From: Gammaproteobacteria bacterium
Lineage (GTDB): Bacteria; Pseudomonadota; Gammaproteobacteria; CAIRSR01
NCBI GenBank assembly: GCA_963575715.1
Contig: CAUYTW010000066.1
Span: 1 to 40,362, forward strand
Reading direction: 5' to 3'
DNA: 40,362 nucleotides
The position numbers were made by a program, and so were the translations under genes. Under the pieces are notes generated by a model that ran no database searches, was not told the origin of the DNA, and saw only the letters and a list, made by a program, of their open reading frames with translations. This document shows, in pieces, positions 15,670 through 24,595 of the stretch (within the stretch, counting starts at the first letter, position 1; each line of letters begins with the position of its first letter).

Positions 15670-17127
15670 TCAACCATTCCTGGATATCGTTGCGAGACTT
15701 CCAATCGGCAAAGTGACGCGCAGGCAAGCACCGTGTAAATCGCGGGGCGATACCGCCTCGATATAGCCACCATGGGCATGGACATACTCCCAAGCAATGG
15801 ATAGTCCAATGCCGGTTCCCTTGAGATGACCACCGCCAGCGTGTCGTCCTTGATAAAAGGCCTCGAATACCTTGTCGCGCTCCTCGACCGCGATACCAGA
15901 ACCAGAGTCTTCCACTTCCAGAACCACTGTTTCACCGTGTCGTTCCAGACGCAACACCAGGATGCCGTCCTGTGGGGAAAATTTCACCGCGTTAGATAAT
16001 AAATTATCTATGACCACCCGAAGTTTTTTAGCATCCCCTCTCAGGGTTACCCGCGCGAGCGCCAAATGTGTCGTCAGGCCCTTGGCAATCATCGCTGGAC
16101 GGTGATCGGCTGCCACTTCCCGAATTAAGGCGTCGAGGAACACCGGTGTTTCCAGCAGGGTTCCATGCTCGGAACGGGCCAGGTTGAAGTTGAGCAGATC
16201 CTCAATGAGTCGTTGCAAGGTGGCGGCATTGCTTTTAAGGATAGCCACGATTTCGATCTGATCCGAGGAGAGTTCCCCCACGACACCTTCCGCTAGAAGA
16301 TCTGTTCCCTCACGCAGTGCGGTCAAGGGAGTCTTGAGTTCATGGGAAACCTGATGGAGAAATTTAGTTTTTTCTTCTTCCAGCTCTACCAGGCGGCGGC
16401 GTAACCAGTCAAGACGCTCACCCAGCTCACGCAGGTCGCGGGGGCCGCGCACCGTTGCTACCGGAGTGGCAAATTCACCATCGCCCAACCGACGCAGTGC
16501 GGTATCCACTTGACGGATCGGACGATTGATGAGAACTACGAACAATCCGGCGAGCAGCAAAGCCGTCGGACCCAACGCCAGCGCCTGCCAGTATAAAAAA
16601 TATTGTGTATTAGCAGCAGTGCTTTCCATCACCTTAACCTCGCGCTCAATGAGTGCTTTGCTGTCGGATAGTACCGCGCGCGACAGGTTGGAAAGCTCGG
16701 TAAGATTATGCACCGCGATTGGCACTGCCTCGGCTTCGGGACGTGTATCCGCGAGACGGGCGCGGACCTGTTCAGCAAGCTCGGTAAGATGCTGGAGGCG
16801 CTGCCGCTGTACGTCGTCCAGCGGCAAATTGGCCAACTCCGTAGTAGTACGGGAAAAATCGGCATAGGTTCGCCGATAGAGATCTAGTAATGGCAACTCA
16901 CCCACGACTTGATACTGACGCACCACGCGCTCCATATCAGTCACTTTTTCCACAAGTGCCGAACTGGCGCGAGTAGCCGTCACTGCCCGGAATACTGCTT
17001 CCTGGCTTTGCGCCGACAGGCGTTGCAGGTGTACTGCGGTATATACTAAGCCTCCAATGGGAGGTAGCGCCACTAAACCAAAACCGAACAATGTCAGTTG
17101 CAGGAGGGAGCGTGGGTGTAACGCCAT
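15670..17127 (-). CDS. Sensor histidine kinase (GlrK/QseE-like)
   Basis: The 485-residue membrane kinase has a first membrane helix (about 8-31), a periplasmic helical sensor domain (32-177), a second helix (179-200) and a HAMP linker from NRPIRQVDTALRRL. The phosphoacceptor His262 lies in VSHELKTPL. N-box NLLSNAVKFSP, G1 VEDSGSGI and G2 GTGIGLSI make a complete ATPase domain. Overall layout resembles GlrK/QseE, which partners with the sigma54 activator GlrR/QseF to respond to envelope stress. The regulator gene normally lies downstream; here that side is an IS remnant and no response regulator is present in the window. The gene is GC-rich compared with its neighbours. Confidence 0.9.
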   Translation of the reverse strand: MALHPRSLLQLTLFGFGLVALPPIGGLVYTAVHLQRLSAQSQEAVFRAVTATRASSALVEKVTDMERVVRQYQVVGELPLLDLYRRTYADFSRTTTELANLPLDDVQRQRLQHLTELAEQVRARLADTRPEAEAVPIAVHNLTELSNLSRAVLSDSKALIEREVKVMESTAANTQYFLYWQALALGPTALLLAGLFVVLINRPIRQVDTALRRLGDGEFATPVATVRGPRDLRELGERLDWLRRRLVELEEEKTKFLHQVSHELKTPLTALREGTDLLAEGVVGELSSDQIEIVAILKSNAATLQRLIEDLLNFNLARSEHGTLLETPVFLDALIREVAADHRPAMIAKGLTTHLALARVTLRGDAKKLRVVIDNLLSNAVKFSPQDGILVLRLERHGETVVLEVEDSGSGIAVEERDKVFEAFYQGRHAGGGHLKGTGIGLSIAWEYVHAHGGYIEAVSPRDLHGACLRVTLPIGSLATISRNG

Positions 17128-17193
17128 AGTCTAGAAACCGCCGATTTTCATTGGTGTGACCATACGCTCGGTGGTTATCGATTTTTCAAATGG

Positions 17194-17556
17194 TTAATGC
17201 TTGCCCGCGTACTGCTTACTCTCTGACTCGAGTAAATAAAGTAGTGCCGAGACTGCAGTTTCAGGAGCAGGCACCGTGTTCGGATTTTCGCCAGGATAAG
17301 CACGAGCGCGCAATAGAGTCCGTAAGCGTCCGGGGTTGAGACTATTAACATGAATTGACTCATTTTCCGGTTCATCGGCGAGAACCTCTACGAGTCGCTC
17401 AATTCGCCTTAGCTTTTCCAACCTGACCTCAAACGGTGGCATGTAGGCCAAAGCGGTCGCCTGCCCGAGGCCATCTCCCGCACCCGTGATTAAAATTACG
17501 TGATTACGCAATAAATTTGTGGGTGGTTGGTAGGCAACTAAAGAAAAATCACTCAA
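17194..17556 (-). pseudogene. YciK-like SDR with a large internal deletion
   Basis: The frame encodes 120 residues from a TTG codon. The N-terminus NHVILITGAGDGLGQATALAY is the cofactor site of a classical SDR like YciK, which should be about 250 residues. The sequence then jumps to LVEVLADEPENESIHVNSLNPG and LRARAYPGENP, which belong to the C-terminal third. The middle, with the catalytic Ser and YxxxK, is absent, so the product cannot work as a dehydrogenase. The joint lies near PPFEVRLEKLRR. It lies between the kinase and tRNA-Arg. Confidence 0.7.
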
Positions 17557-17576
17557 AAAAATTTTTTGACGTGGAT

Positions 17577-17609
17577 AAACCCGCGAATCCCCGTAGGGTC
17601 GCGGGATTC
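17577..17609. repeat. REP-like palindromic element, copy 2
   Basis: CCCGCGA (17580-17586) pairs perfectly with TCGCGGG (17599-17605) around ATCCCCGTAGGG. The core AATCC-GTAGGGTCG and the trailing TTCTT match the element at 13844-13873. It lies between the SDR relic and tRNA-Arg. It could act as a transcription terminator for the tRNA, since the minus-strand transcript would run into it, but the run of T expected for that is not present. Confidence 0.5.
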
Positions 17610-17630
17610 TTGATTTTTAAGAGGGATTAG

Positions 17631-17704
<74 letters not shown>

Positions 17705-17871
17705 GGGAAGAGGAAAAATTCAGGTGGATGCACGTTCTTAAATTCTCATCCGCTCATTCACCATGAAAATCTATTATATTCTTTATATTCTCGACGACAA
17801 GGTTGTTTAATAGACTCATCGTCGGGAGTTTTCAATTCTAACTGCCAGCTGTCTTCAACGAGATACTTATC

Positions 17872-18471
17872 ATGAACAATTTCAATGCAGTTTTTATTGG
17901 GCTGATTGCCCTGACAATATCGGTACTGATCGCTGATAAGCTCATTGGTGAACGAGGGTTCCAGATACACGACCCACTTGAGACTAGGATGATTGCTGAA
18001 CATATCGGCCCACCAGGGCAGATAATGACTACCACGCAGTCATCTTCGTCTCTTCCCGCGCCGACGGCAATCGCTACCCCGGTCACTTCCACTTCGCCAC
18101 CGATTCTTTCCCAAACCAACGAGCCACGCCTTGACCCAGCACCGATCGTTGCGGTCGTTGCTCCCGTTAATGAACCTCCACTTGAAGACCAACCAATAGC
18201 GGACATTCCGTCTAGCGACGATCTTGAAAACGGCAAAAATGTCTACGTTGCTGCCTGCTTTGTTTGTCATGAGACGGGAGCCGCTGGTGCCCCACTACGT
18301 GGTGATCAGACTGCCTGGCAACCACGCCTTGCACAAGGTAGGAAAGCATTGCTATTTCATGTATTGAATGGTTTCAATTCTATGCCCCGACGTGGCGGCA
18401 GTCCGAATCTTACTGAAAATGAAATGGCTGCGGCGCTATCTTACTTACTCTTCGATATTGAAGAAAATTAA
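17872..18471 (+). CDS. Membrane-anchored monohaem cytochrome c (cytochrome c5-like)
   Basis: The 199-residue product has an uncleaved-looking N-terminal helix (about 5-25) and then a long Pro/Thr/Ser-rich linker (about 50-112). A cytochrome domain follows with C129-F-V-C-H133 as the haem site and Met171 in NGFNSMPRRGG as the probable sixth ligand. This resembles cytochrome c5 domains, which shuttle electrons in the periplasm. The linker would let the haem domain reach partners away from the membrane. A likely partner is the di-haem peroxidase at 12832 or a terminal oxidase; neither link is proved. GAGATACTTATC precedes the ATG. Confidence 0.88.
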   Translation: MNNFNAVFIGLIALTISVLIADKLIGERGFQIHDPLETRMIAEHIGPPGQIMTTTQSSSSLPAPTAIATPVTSTSPPILSQTNEPRLDPAPIVAVVAPVNEPPLEDQPIADIPSSDDLENGKNVYVAACFVCHETGAAGAPLRGDQTAWQPRLAQGRKALLFHVLNGFNSMPRRGGSPNLTENEMAAALSYLLFDIEEN

Positions 18472-18518
18472 TAAAGTAATTTTGTTGGATATTCCAACGA
18501 TATGTTCATAGGCCTGTT

Positions 18519-18815
18519 ATGGAACCTGGAGTAAAAAAAAGTAAAGTGACTAAAAAAAATCAAGGAATTAGATTAATCAAACCTCAAAATGGTACGATTC
18601 CAGAATCTGGATCGGATGTTTTGTATTTAGATGTATTGGAGTCAACTATTACTACCCTTCGTGGGCAATTAGGCGAAGCATTTGAACGTGAGCAACAACA
18701 GCAGGTACGACTTGAACATTATGAGCGGGGAGTTGCTGAACTTTGGAGTATAACTGTAGAATTAAAAAAGGAATTGATTAAAAAAACGCATTTATTTCAT
18801 GCAAAAATGTCTTAA
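18519..18815 (+). CDS. Small coiled-coil protein of unknown function
   Basis: This 98-residue product has no family I recognise. The N-terminal 35 residues are basic and disordered-looking (KKSKVTKKNQGIRLIKP). Residues 45-92 form a probable coiled coil, with LDVLESTITTLRGQLGEAF followed by a Gln-rich stretch and a Lys-rich end. No signal peptide is visible. It begins 48 bases after the cytochrome gene on the same strand, with only a weak ribosome site. It could be a structural or partner protein, or a short remnant of a longer coiled-coil gene. Confidence 0.5.
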   Translation: MEPGVKKSKVTKKNQGIRLIKPQNGTIPESGSDVLYLDVLESTITTLRGQLGEAFEREQQQQVRLEHYERGVAELWSITVELKKELIKKTHLFHAKMS

Positions 18816-18948
18816 GGATGGATAAAGACGAAAATTAAGACCCCATTCAATCGTGCTTGCTTAAAGGAGAGAGATTTTTTATTATTCTGAACCAGGGGGT
18901 TTTTAAAAAATTTATTTTTACCTACTAAACGTTTCAGGAGATCTTTAA

Positions 18949-21093
18949 GTGAAAAAATTTTTTACCATCATAATTTTAAAACTGTTATTACCGCTTTTTT
19001 CATTGGTGGGAATATTTTCCACCCTCCAGGGCTGCGATGGCGGAAAATCGGAAATAACTTTGCCATCTCAGGGAGTAGTCAGCCGTATAGAAGTCAGATC
19101 TGATCCCGCTTCCATTAGCATTGATAGCACTAGTACTGTTACCGCTAAACTTTATGATGCTGAAAACAATCTTATATCTGATGAAGTAAGTGTCAGTTTT
19201 TCAGTTGATAAACCTGAACTTGGCTCTATCTCATCTTCTGCCACCACCACGAATGGTGCTGCTCAGGCTACTTTCTCAGCGGTCAAAATTGGAAAGGTAA
19301 CCATTACGGTGACTTTCGGCGATATCAAGGGAATAGGAACAATCGAAATCAAAATTGCTCCCACGAATATAGAACTAAAATCAGAGCCATCATCCATTAC
19401 AATTGACGGAACCAGCACTGTTACCGCTACACTTTACGATGCCCAGGATAAACCAATTTCTGATGGCATGGTGGTTAATTTTTCTATCGATAATTCTGGT
19501 CTTGGTTCTATCTTATCCTCGGCCATCACTGCAAATGGCATCGCCCAAACTACTTTTTCAGCAGGAAAGACTCAAGCTGGCATGGTCACTGTTACGGCCA
19601 ACTCAGGCGGTGTCAAGGCAATTAGTACCATTGAGATAAAATTCGCACCCACTGGAAGCATAGAATTTTTATCGGCAACTCCGCAGATTATTAGTATTCA
19701 GGGTAGTGGTGGAATCGCAACATCGAATATTCAATTCAAAGTTAAGGATTCTAACGGTAATCCTATTCTTAGTAGTCAAAAAGTGAATATTAAATTATCC
19801 GGGCCTAATGGGGGTGAATATCTTGGTTCCGTTCCAAATACATTTAATACCACTGTTGGCACGATTAATGGTATCGCTTCAGTAATTCTTCATAGCGGAA
19901 ATATCCCTGGAACCGCCACGCTCACCGCGAGTATTGAGGGAACGAATTTATCAACTTCCAGTGGTGTCATTGCCATCGGCGGCGGAATTCCATCAGCAGG
20001 TCATTTTTCCCTATCGGCTGAAAAGTTCAATCTTGAAGGATTAGATTTCGATGGTATCACCACCAAAATTTCGGCCATGATTGCCGACCGTTTTGGAAAT
20101 TATAATGTGCTCGCGGGTACGACAGTTTCATTTTATTCCGAATGTGGTGCCATTGATCGAGCTGTTGCTCTCGATAAGGAAGGTAAAGGGTCAGTAATTT
20201 TCAGAACACAAAATCCTATGCCTCGCACCGTGGATCGAGATTCTTGTGGACAGCTTTGTGATGATGAAGAAAAATTTATTACAAAGTATAAAGAATATTT
20301 TGGAGATATTGAAAAAAACGCTCGCCCAAGAAATGGAATATGTACAATCGTTGCGGTTACTGATGGTGAAGAAGAATTTATAGATAATAATGCCAATGGC
20401 ATTTATGATACTGGAGAATTTTTTGTAGATACTAATGACGATATCTATATTGATGTAAATGATAATGAAAAATACGATTCTAATGAACTATTCATAGTTG
20501 ACAATAATAAAAATGGAATTTTTGATGGTCCTAATGACGTTTGGGATAATAATAAACGTATCTCCAAAAAAATTAATATGTTCATAACGGGAGAACCAAA
20601 GCTGGTTGTGGCTGAAAAACGAGAAGATGGGAAATATCATCTTATTACTGAATCGGAATTTCAAGAAATTGTTGCACCTACAGGTAATAGTGATCAAGAT
20701 AATGATAAAGGAAATGGAAAACGAAGTTTTGCGTTTGCGCTGCATGATGCCAACTATAATCAACCCATCGCTGGAACTACATTATCACTTGAATCTAAAG
20801 GTCAAACCGTAATAGATGCAGATGGTAATGAATGCTCTACAAATGGAGAATTATCAATAGATTCATTTGATTATGTTGAATCAAAAAAACCAGGCACTGA
20901 AATTTTATACGTTACTCTTACTAATGATAATGACACTGGAAAGAATATAAATGTCAACCTCAAGTTTAATTGGAAATGGAAAGGTAGCACAACTGTGAAA
21001 TCGTACCAAGGTATACTTAAGTCTTCTTTAACTTCAACTCTTTGTAAAAAGCCGACTAACTCTAGCAGTAGCAGTTCAAATGGTGGTTCCTAG
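18949..21093 (+). CDS. Large Ig-like (BIG) lipoprotein with calcium-loop-like repeats
   Basis: The 714-residue protein starts at GTG with GGAG eight bases upstream. A lipoprotein signal ends in STLQGC, placing the lipidated cysteine at residue 29, with Asp next to it. Three Ig-like repeats follow (about 42-135, 139-233, 236-345); the first two share ITIDGTSTVTATLYDA-type openings and are close to invasin/BIG_1 folds. A domain with cysteines (387-446) comes next, then an acidic strip with repeated DxNxNGxxD loops (about 457-530) similar to calcium-binding loops. A Ser-rich tail ends the protein. It is likely a surface or periplasmic adhesin or structural lipoprotein. The gene is AT-rich compared with most neighbours. 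The ligand is unknown. Confidence 0.8.
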   Translation: MKKFFTIIILKLLLPLFSLVGIFSTLQGCDGGKSEITLPSQGVVSRIEVRSDPASISIDSTSTVTAKLYDAENNLISDEVSVSFSVDKPELGSISSSATTTNGAAQATFSAVKIGKVTITVTFGDIKGIGTIEIKIAPTNIELKSEPSSITIDGTSTVTATLYDAQDKPISDGMVVNFSIDNSGLGSILSSAITANGIAQTTFSAGKTQAGMVTVTANSGGVKAISTIEIKFAPTGSIEFLSATPQIISIQGSGGIATSNIQFKVKDSNGNPILSSQKVNIKLSGPNGGEYLGSVPNTFNTTVGTINGIASVILHSGNIPGTATLTASIEGTNLSTSSGVIAIGGGIPSAGHFSLSAEKFNLEGLDFDGITTKISAMIADRFGNYNVLAGTTVSFYSECGAIDRAVALDKEGKGSVIFRTQNPMPRTVDRDSCGQLCDDEEKFITKYKEYFGDIEKNARPRNGICTIVAVTDGEEEFIDNNANGIYDTGEFFVDTNDDIYIDVNDNEKYDSNELFIVDNNKNGIFDGPNDVWDNNKRISKKINMFITGEPKLVVAEKREDGKYHLITESEFQEIVAPTGNSDQDNDKGNGKRSFAFALHDANYNQPIAGTTLSLESKGQTVIDADGNECSTNGELSIDSFDYVESKKPGTEILYVTLTNDNDTGKNINVNLKFNWKWKGSTTVKSYQGILKSSLTSTLCKKPTNSSSSSSNGGS

Positions 21094-21120
21094 CCAATTT
21101 GATTTAACTAAAATCAAGCC

Positions 21121-21176
21121 AATCTCTCATTATTCTCGGGATTTAATTGAAAATAAACCGAAAATAATGAGAGATT
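21121..21176. repeat. Long inverted repeat after the lipoprotein gene
   Basis: The arm AATCTCTCATTATTCTCGG (21121-21139) matches the complement of 21158-21176 at 18 of 19 positions, leaving an 18-base loop. It begins 28 bases after the lipoprotein stop. No T-run follows, so it may be a factor-dependent terminator, an mRNA 3'-end stabiliser or a tiny mobile palindrome. Confidence 0.6.
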
Positions 21177-21406
21177 ATAATTCGAAATTGAGCCCTAATT
21201 GTGCAAAATTCAATCACAGACTGGCACACACGCCAGTAACGTCTATTCCTCAAACAACATACAGAGGTACGCAAAATTTTCGCGTTATGAATAATTACAA
21301 TATTGGGATGGGAATAAAGAAATGAAAAATCAAGAGAAGGAGAAAGCTTTGAAGAAATAAGAAATGAAATACAAAATGTCTAATAAAAACACTCAAAACA
21401 TTACAA

Positions 21407-21450
21407 GCGCATAAATATTGCGCCTAATGCTTTAGTTGATGATTAAAGCA
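21407..21450 (-). terminator. Candidate terminator after rplQ
   Basis: Read leftwards from rplQ, a seven-base stem TGCTTTA/TAAAGCA (21428-21450) is followed by a stem GCGCA/TGCGC (21407-21423) and then a T-rich stretch. This would end the long ribosomal transcript. The stems are short, so the call is tentative. Confidence 0.4.
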
Positions 21451-21471
21451 AGGAATGGATTTATATTATAC

Positions 21472-21843
21472 TTATGCACTTTTAATAGGCCGATCTACGA
21501 GTTCCACGATAGCCATTAATGCCATGTCTCCTGGACGAAAACCATTTTTGAGGATACGTAAATAACCACCTGGACGCTCTCGATAGCGCGGCCCTAATTC
21601 ATTAAACAGCTTGGTAACGACGCCACGATTCCGCAGGCGTGCAAAAGCCAGCCGCCGATGAGCGACGGAATCAATTTTTGCTAGAGTAATAAGAGGCTCA
21701 ACAACTCTGCGTAACTCCTTAGCTTTTGGTAGTGTGGTACGGATAATTTCATTCTCGAACAAAGAACCTGCCATATTTTTAAGCATCGCATGACGATGAC
21801 TTGAGTTACGACTTAATTGCCGACCACTATTACGGTGACGCAT
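21472..21843 (-). CDS. rplQ: 50S ribosomal protein L17
   Basis: The 123-residue protein begins [20 protein letters not shown] and contains [21 protein letters not shown], both diagnostic for L17 of the large subunit. Length matches short proteobacterial L17. AAGG precedes the ATG. It is the last gene of the alpha operon, 33 bases after rpoA. The convergent lipoprotein gene ends about 380 bases away. Confidence 0.97.
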   Translation of the reverse strand: MRHRNSGRQLSRNSSHRHAMLKNMAGSLFENEIIRTTLPKAKELRRVVEPLITLAKIDSVAHRRLAFARLRNRGVVTKLFNELGPRYRERPGGYLRILKNGFRPGDMALMAIVELVDRPIKSA

Positions 21844-21876
21844 GATCGATACCTTGAATTTTAATGTGTTTACAAA

Positions 21877-22890
21877 TTAATTTAACTTTTCTTCATTATT
21901 ATTACGATACATGCTTGGCACTGGCCAATTTTCTAGCTTCATACCCAACGATAACCCTTTAGAAACTAGCACATCTTTAATTTCGGTAAGCGATTTTTTT
22001 CCTAAATTAGGTGTTTTGAGCAACTCAACCTCGGTACGTTGAATTAAATCGCCAATCAGGAAAATATTTTCGGCTTTTAAACAATTAGCTGAACGTACTG
22101 TAAGTTCTAAATCATCTACAGGACGCAGCAGGAGTGGATTAACATCAATCCCACGCGGCTGGTTCATGAATTCTTCTTTACCTTGAAGCTCCACGAATAC
22201 CGCAAGTTGCTCCTGAAGAATGGTAGCAGCAATCCTGATGGTTTCCTCGGGATCAACCGTGCCATTAGTCTCTAAATCAAGAACCAGCCGATCTAGGTTA
22301 GTTCTTTGTTCAACACGGGCGCTTTCGACGTTATAAGTTACACGACGAATGGGACTGAAAGATGCATCAAGTAAAAGTTTTTCAATGGATCTCTGTTCTT
22401 CTTCGCCTGGTTGTCGTACCAATGCTGGTTGATAGCCACGCCCGCGACGTACCTTGAGCCTCATGGTAAGCTCGCCATCTTTAGTAAGATTAGCAATGAC
22501 ATGGGTAGGATTAAAAATTTCTAAATCTGGTTCATATTGAAAATCCCCTGCCAATACTTGACCTGGACCTTTTTTAGTTAACGTCATGTAGGACTCGATA
22601 TGGTCTCCAACCATACGAATGGCTAAACCTTTAAGATTGAGTAAAATATCGATGATATCCTCTTGAACACCTTCTTTAGTAGTGTAATCATGAAGTACAC
22701 CCTCAATTTCAGCTTCTACCACCGCTGCTCCGGGAATTGATGAAAGAAGAATTCTCCGCAATGAATTTCCTAAAGTATGACCGAAACCACGCTCAAGAGG
22801 TTCAACTATCACTTGCGCCCGAAACGGACTTACGGCCTGGACTTTAACTAGGCCCAGGCGAGGCTTAAGATCCGCTACCGCACTCTGCAT
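21877..22890 (-). CDS. rpoA: DNA-directed RNA polymerase subunit alpha
   Basis: The 337-residue product begins [12 protein letters not shown] when the start is set at 22890, matching gamma family members; an in-frame ATG four codons upstream is also possible. [22 protein letters not shown] is the dimerisation signature of the N-terminal domain. The C-terminal domain keeps [11 protein letters not shown] with the arginine that contacts UP elements and activators, then [16 protein letters not shown]. It is the assembly platform of RNA polymerase. It lies between rpsD and rplQ as in other gammaproteobacteria. Confidence 0.97.
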   Translation of the reverse strand: MQSAVADLKPRLGLVKVQAVSPFRAQVIVEPLERGFGHTLGNSLRRILLSSIPGAAVVEAEIEGVLHDYTTKEGVQEDIIDILLNLKGLAIRMVGDHIESYMTLTKKGPGQVLAGDFQYEPDLEIFNPTHVIANLTKDGELTMRLKVRRGRGYQPALVRQPGEEEQRSIEKLLLDASFSPIRRVTYNVESARVEQRTNLDRLVLDLETNGTVDPEETIRIAATILQEQLAVFVELQGKEEFMNQPRGIDVNPLLLRPVDDLELTVRSANCLKAENIFLIGDLIQRTEVELLKTPNLGKKSLTEIKDVLVSKGLSLGMKLENWPVPSMYRNNNEEKLN

Positions 22891-22905
22891 TTGGAGGCCC
22901 ATAAA

Positions 22906-23532
22906 TTATTTGGAATACAACTCAACAACCATTTGCTCGCTGATCGTAGCGGGTAAATCGCTACGTTCGGGCAATCTTTTGAAAATACCTTGCATTTTGT
23001 TGGCATCGACTTCTATCCATGAGGGAATACCGCGCTGAACAGCCATTTCCAGAGCTGCTTTGATACGCAGATGTTCTTTTGCTTTATCCACCACGGCAAT
23101 TATATCGTTAGGACGAACTTGGTAAGATGGAATATTGACACGTTGACCATTGACAACAATGGTATTATGACGCACAAGCTGACGCGCCTCAGAGCGCGAA
23201 GCACCAAACCCCATGTGATGAACTACACTATCAAGTCGTGACTCCAATGATTTAAGTAAATTTTCGCCGGTTGAACCCTTTTTTCGATCAGCTTCTTCAT
23301 AATAAAGGTGGAATTGCTGCTCCAAGACACCATAGATACGACGAATCTTCTGCTTTTCACGTAGCTGTCCGGCATAATCAGAAAGTCGGGAACGGCGTTG
23401 ACCGTGTTGGCCAGGTGGAAATGGACGTACTTCCACTGCACACTTTGCAGTAAAGCACTTTTCACCTTTAAGAAAGAGCTTTTCTCCCTCACGACGACAA
23501 TGACGACATTTCGATCCGATATACTTTGCCAT
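22906..23532 (-). CDS. rpsD: 30S ribosomal protein S4
   Basis: The 208-residue protein binds 16S rRNA early in small-subunit assembly and, in gammaproteobacteria, represses the alpha operon. The N-terminus carries four cysteines in KCRHC and KCFTAKC (residues 9, 12, 26, 31), the zinc-binding C+ form that E. coli S4 lacks. The S4 RNA-binding domain follows ([20 protein letters not shown]). GGAGGGC lies upstream of the ATG. Confidence 0.97.
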   Translation of the reverse strand: MAKYIGSKCRHCRREGEKLFLKGEKCFTAKCAVEVRPFPPGQHGQRRSRLSDYAGQLREKQKIRRIYGVLEQQFHLYYEEADRKKGSTGENLLKSLESRLDSVVHHMGFGASRSEARQLVRHNTIVVNGQRVNIPSYQVRPNDIIAVVDKAKEHLRIKAALEMAVQRGIPSWIEVDANKMQGIFKRLPERSDLPATISEQMVVELYSK

Positions 23533-23547
23533 AAGAAGCCCTCCAGC

Positions 23548-23937
23548 TCAGACTCGTCGCTTCTTTGGGGGGCGACAGCCATTATGGGGAATAGGAGTCA
23601 CATCATTAATACTGATTACTTTAAATCCCCCAGCATTCAATGCACGTACTGCGGATTCTCGTCCTGGCCCAGGACCTTTGACCCTGACTTCAACATTTTT
23701 CATTCCAAATTCTTTCACGATTATTCCTACTTTTTCTGCAGCAACTTGAGCAGCAAAAGGTGTACTTTTGCGTGAGCCACGAAAACCACTACCGCCCGCA
23801 GTTGCCCACGCTAATGCATTTCCTTGACGATCAGTGATAGTAATAATTGTGTTATTGAAAGAGGCATGCACATGGGCTATACCATCCACGATATTTTTTT
23901 TTACGCGCTTACGAACGCGACTGACTGCTTTAACCAT
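23548..23937 (-). CDS. rpsK: 30S ribosomal protein S11
   Basis: The 129-residue protein contains [20 protein letters not shown] and ends [18 protein letters not shown], the conserved S11 tail at the platform of the small subunit near the mRNA exit. AGGA precedes the ATG. It is placed between rpsM and rpsD, as expected. Confidence 0.97.
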   Translation of the reverse strand: MVKAVSRVRKRVKKNIVDGIAHVHASFNNTIITITDRQGNALAWATAGGSGFRGSRKSTPFAAQVAAEKVGIIVKEFGMKNVEVRVKGPGPGRESAVRALNAGGFKVISINDVTPIPHNGCRPPKKRRV

Positions 23938-23961
23938 AGATTTCCTGTCAGAGTGGAGCCA

Positions 23962-24318
23962 TTATTTTTTAATGGGCTTGCGAGGTCCTTTACGAGTACG
24001 GGCATTTGTTCTAGTACGCTGGCCACGCACTGGCAAACCACGTCGATGACGCAACCCTCGATAGCAACCAAGGTCCATAAGTCGTTTAATACTCATTGAT
24101 ATCTCACGCCTGAGATCTCCTTCGACGGTATACTTGCTTACTTCCATCCGCAGAGCGTCGATTTCAGCTTCACTTAAATCAACAACCTTGCGCTCTGGTC
24201 GAATACCCGTCGCGGCACAGATTACCCTAGCATGGCTCGCTCCGATGCCATAAATAGCCTGAAGGCCAATTATTGTATGCTTTTGAGCCGGAATGTTAAT
24301 ACCAGCAATGCGGGCCAT
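23962..24318 (-). CDS. rpsM: 30S ribosomal protein S13
   Basis: The 118-residue product starts [20 protein letters not shown]; seven extra upstream codons are discounted because the [10 protein letters not shown] start is universal. It ends with the basic tail [16 protein letters not shown] that reaches tRNA in the P site. S13 forms bridges to the large subunit head. It is the first gene of the alpha operon, after rpmJ. Confidence 0.97.
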   Translation of the reverse strand: MARIAGINIPAQKHTIIGLQAIYGIGASHARVICAATGIRPERKVVDLSEAEIDALRMEVSKYTVEGDLRREISMSIKRLMDLGCYRGLRHRRGLPVRGQRTRTNARTRKGPRKPIKK

Positions 24319-24456
24319 CCAATTTTCTCCTAAAATCATTAATTGGCTAATTTAAGATTGTAAAATAGTACATAACGAGACTGCAAGATGATCTATTTAT
24401 TTCTCTATAATTTTTTATCAAAAATTCATACCTAAAAAGACGCATAAAGATTATTA

Positions 24457-24570
24457 TTAACCCTGACGTTGCTTATGCCGAGCATCTTCACAAATCACAC
24501 GTACCACACCTTTACGACGAATAATTTTACAATTACGACACATTTTTTTTACAGAAGCGCGCACTTTCAT
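24457..24570 (-). CDS. rpmJ: 50S ribosomal protein L36
   Basis: The 37-residue product reads [19 protein letters not shown] and ends [12 protein letters not shown]. Cys11, Cys14, Cys27 and His32 make the zinc ribbon of the C+ type of L36. It lies between secY and rpsM as in other gammaproteobacteria, 25 bases after secY. A gap of 138 bases separates it from rpsM, room for an alpha-operon leader. Confidence 0.96.
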   Translation of the reverse strand: MKVRASVKKMCRNCKIIRRKGVVRVICEDARHKQRQG

Positions 24571-24595
24571 TTTGATCCCCTAATTTTAACTCCGT

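Noticed and set aside
21080-21325. An 81-codon plus-strand frame after the lipoprotein gene
   Set aside because: It runs through the long inverted repeat, has no ribosome site and shows no family features. It is most likely chance.
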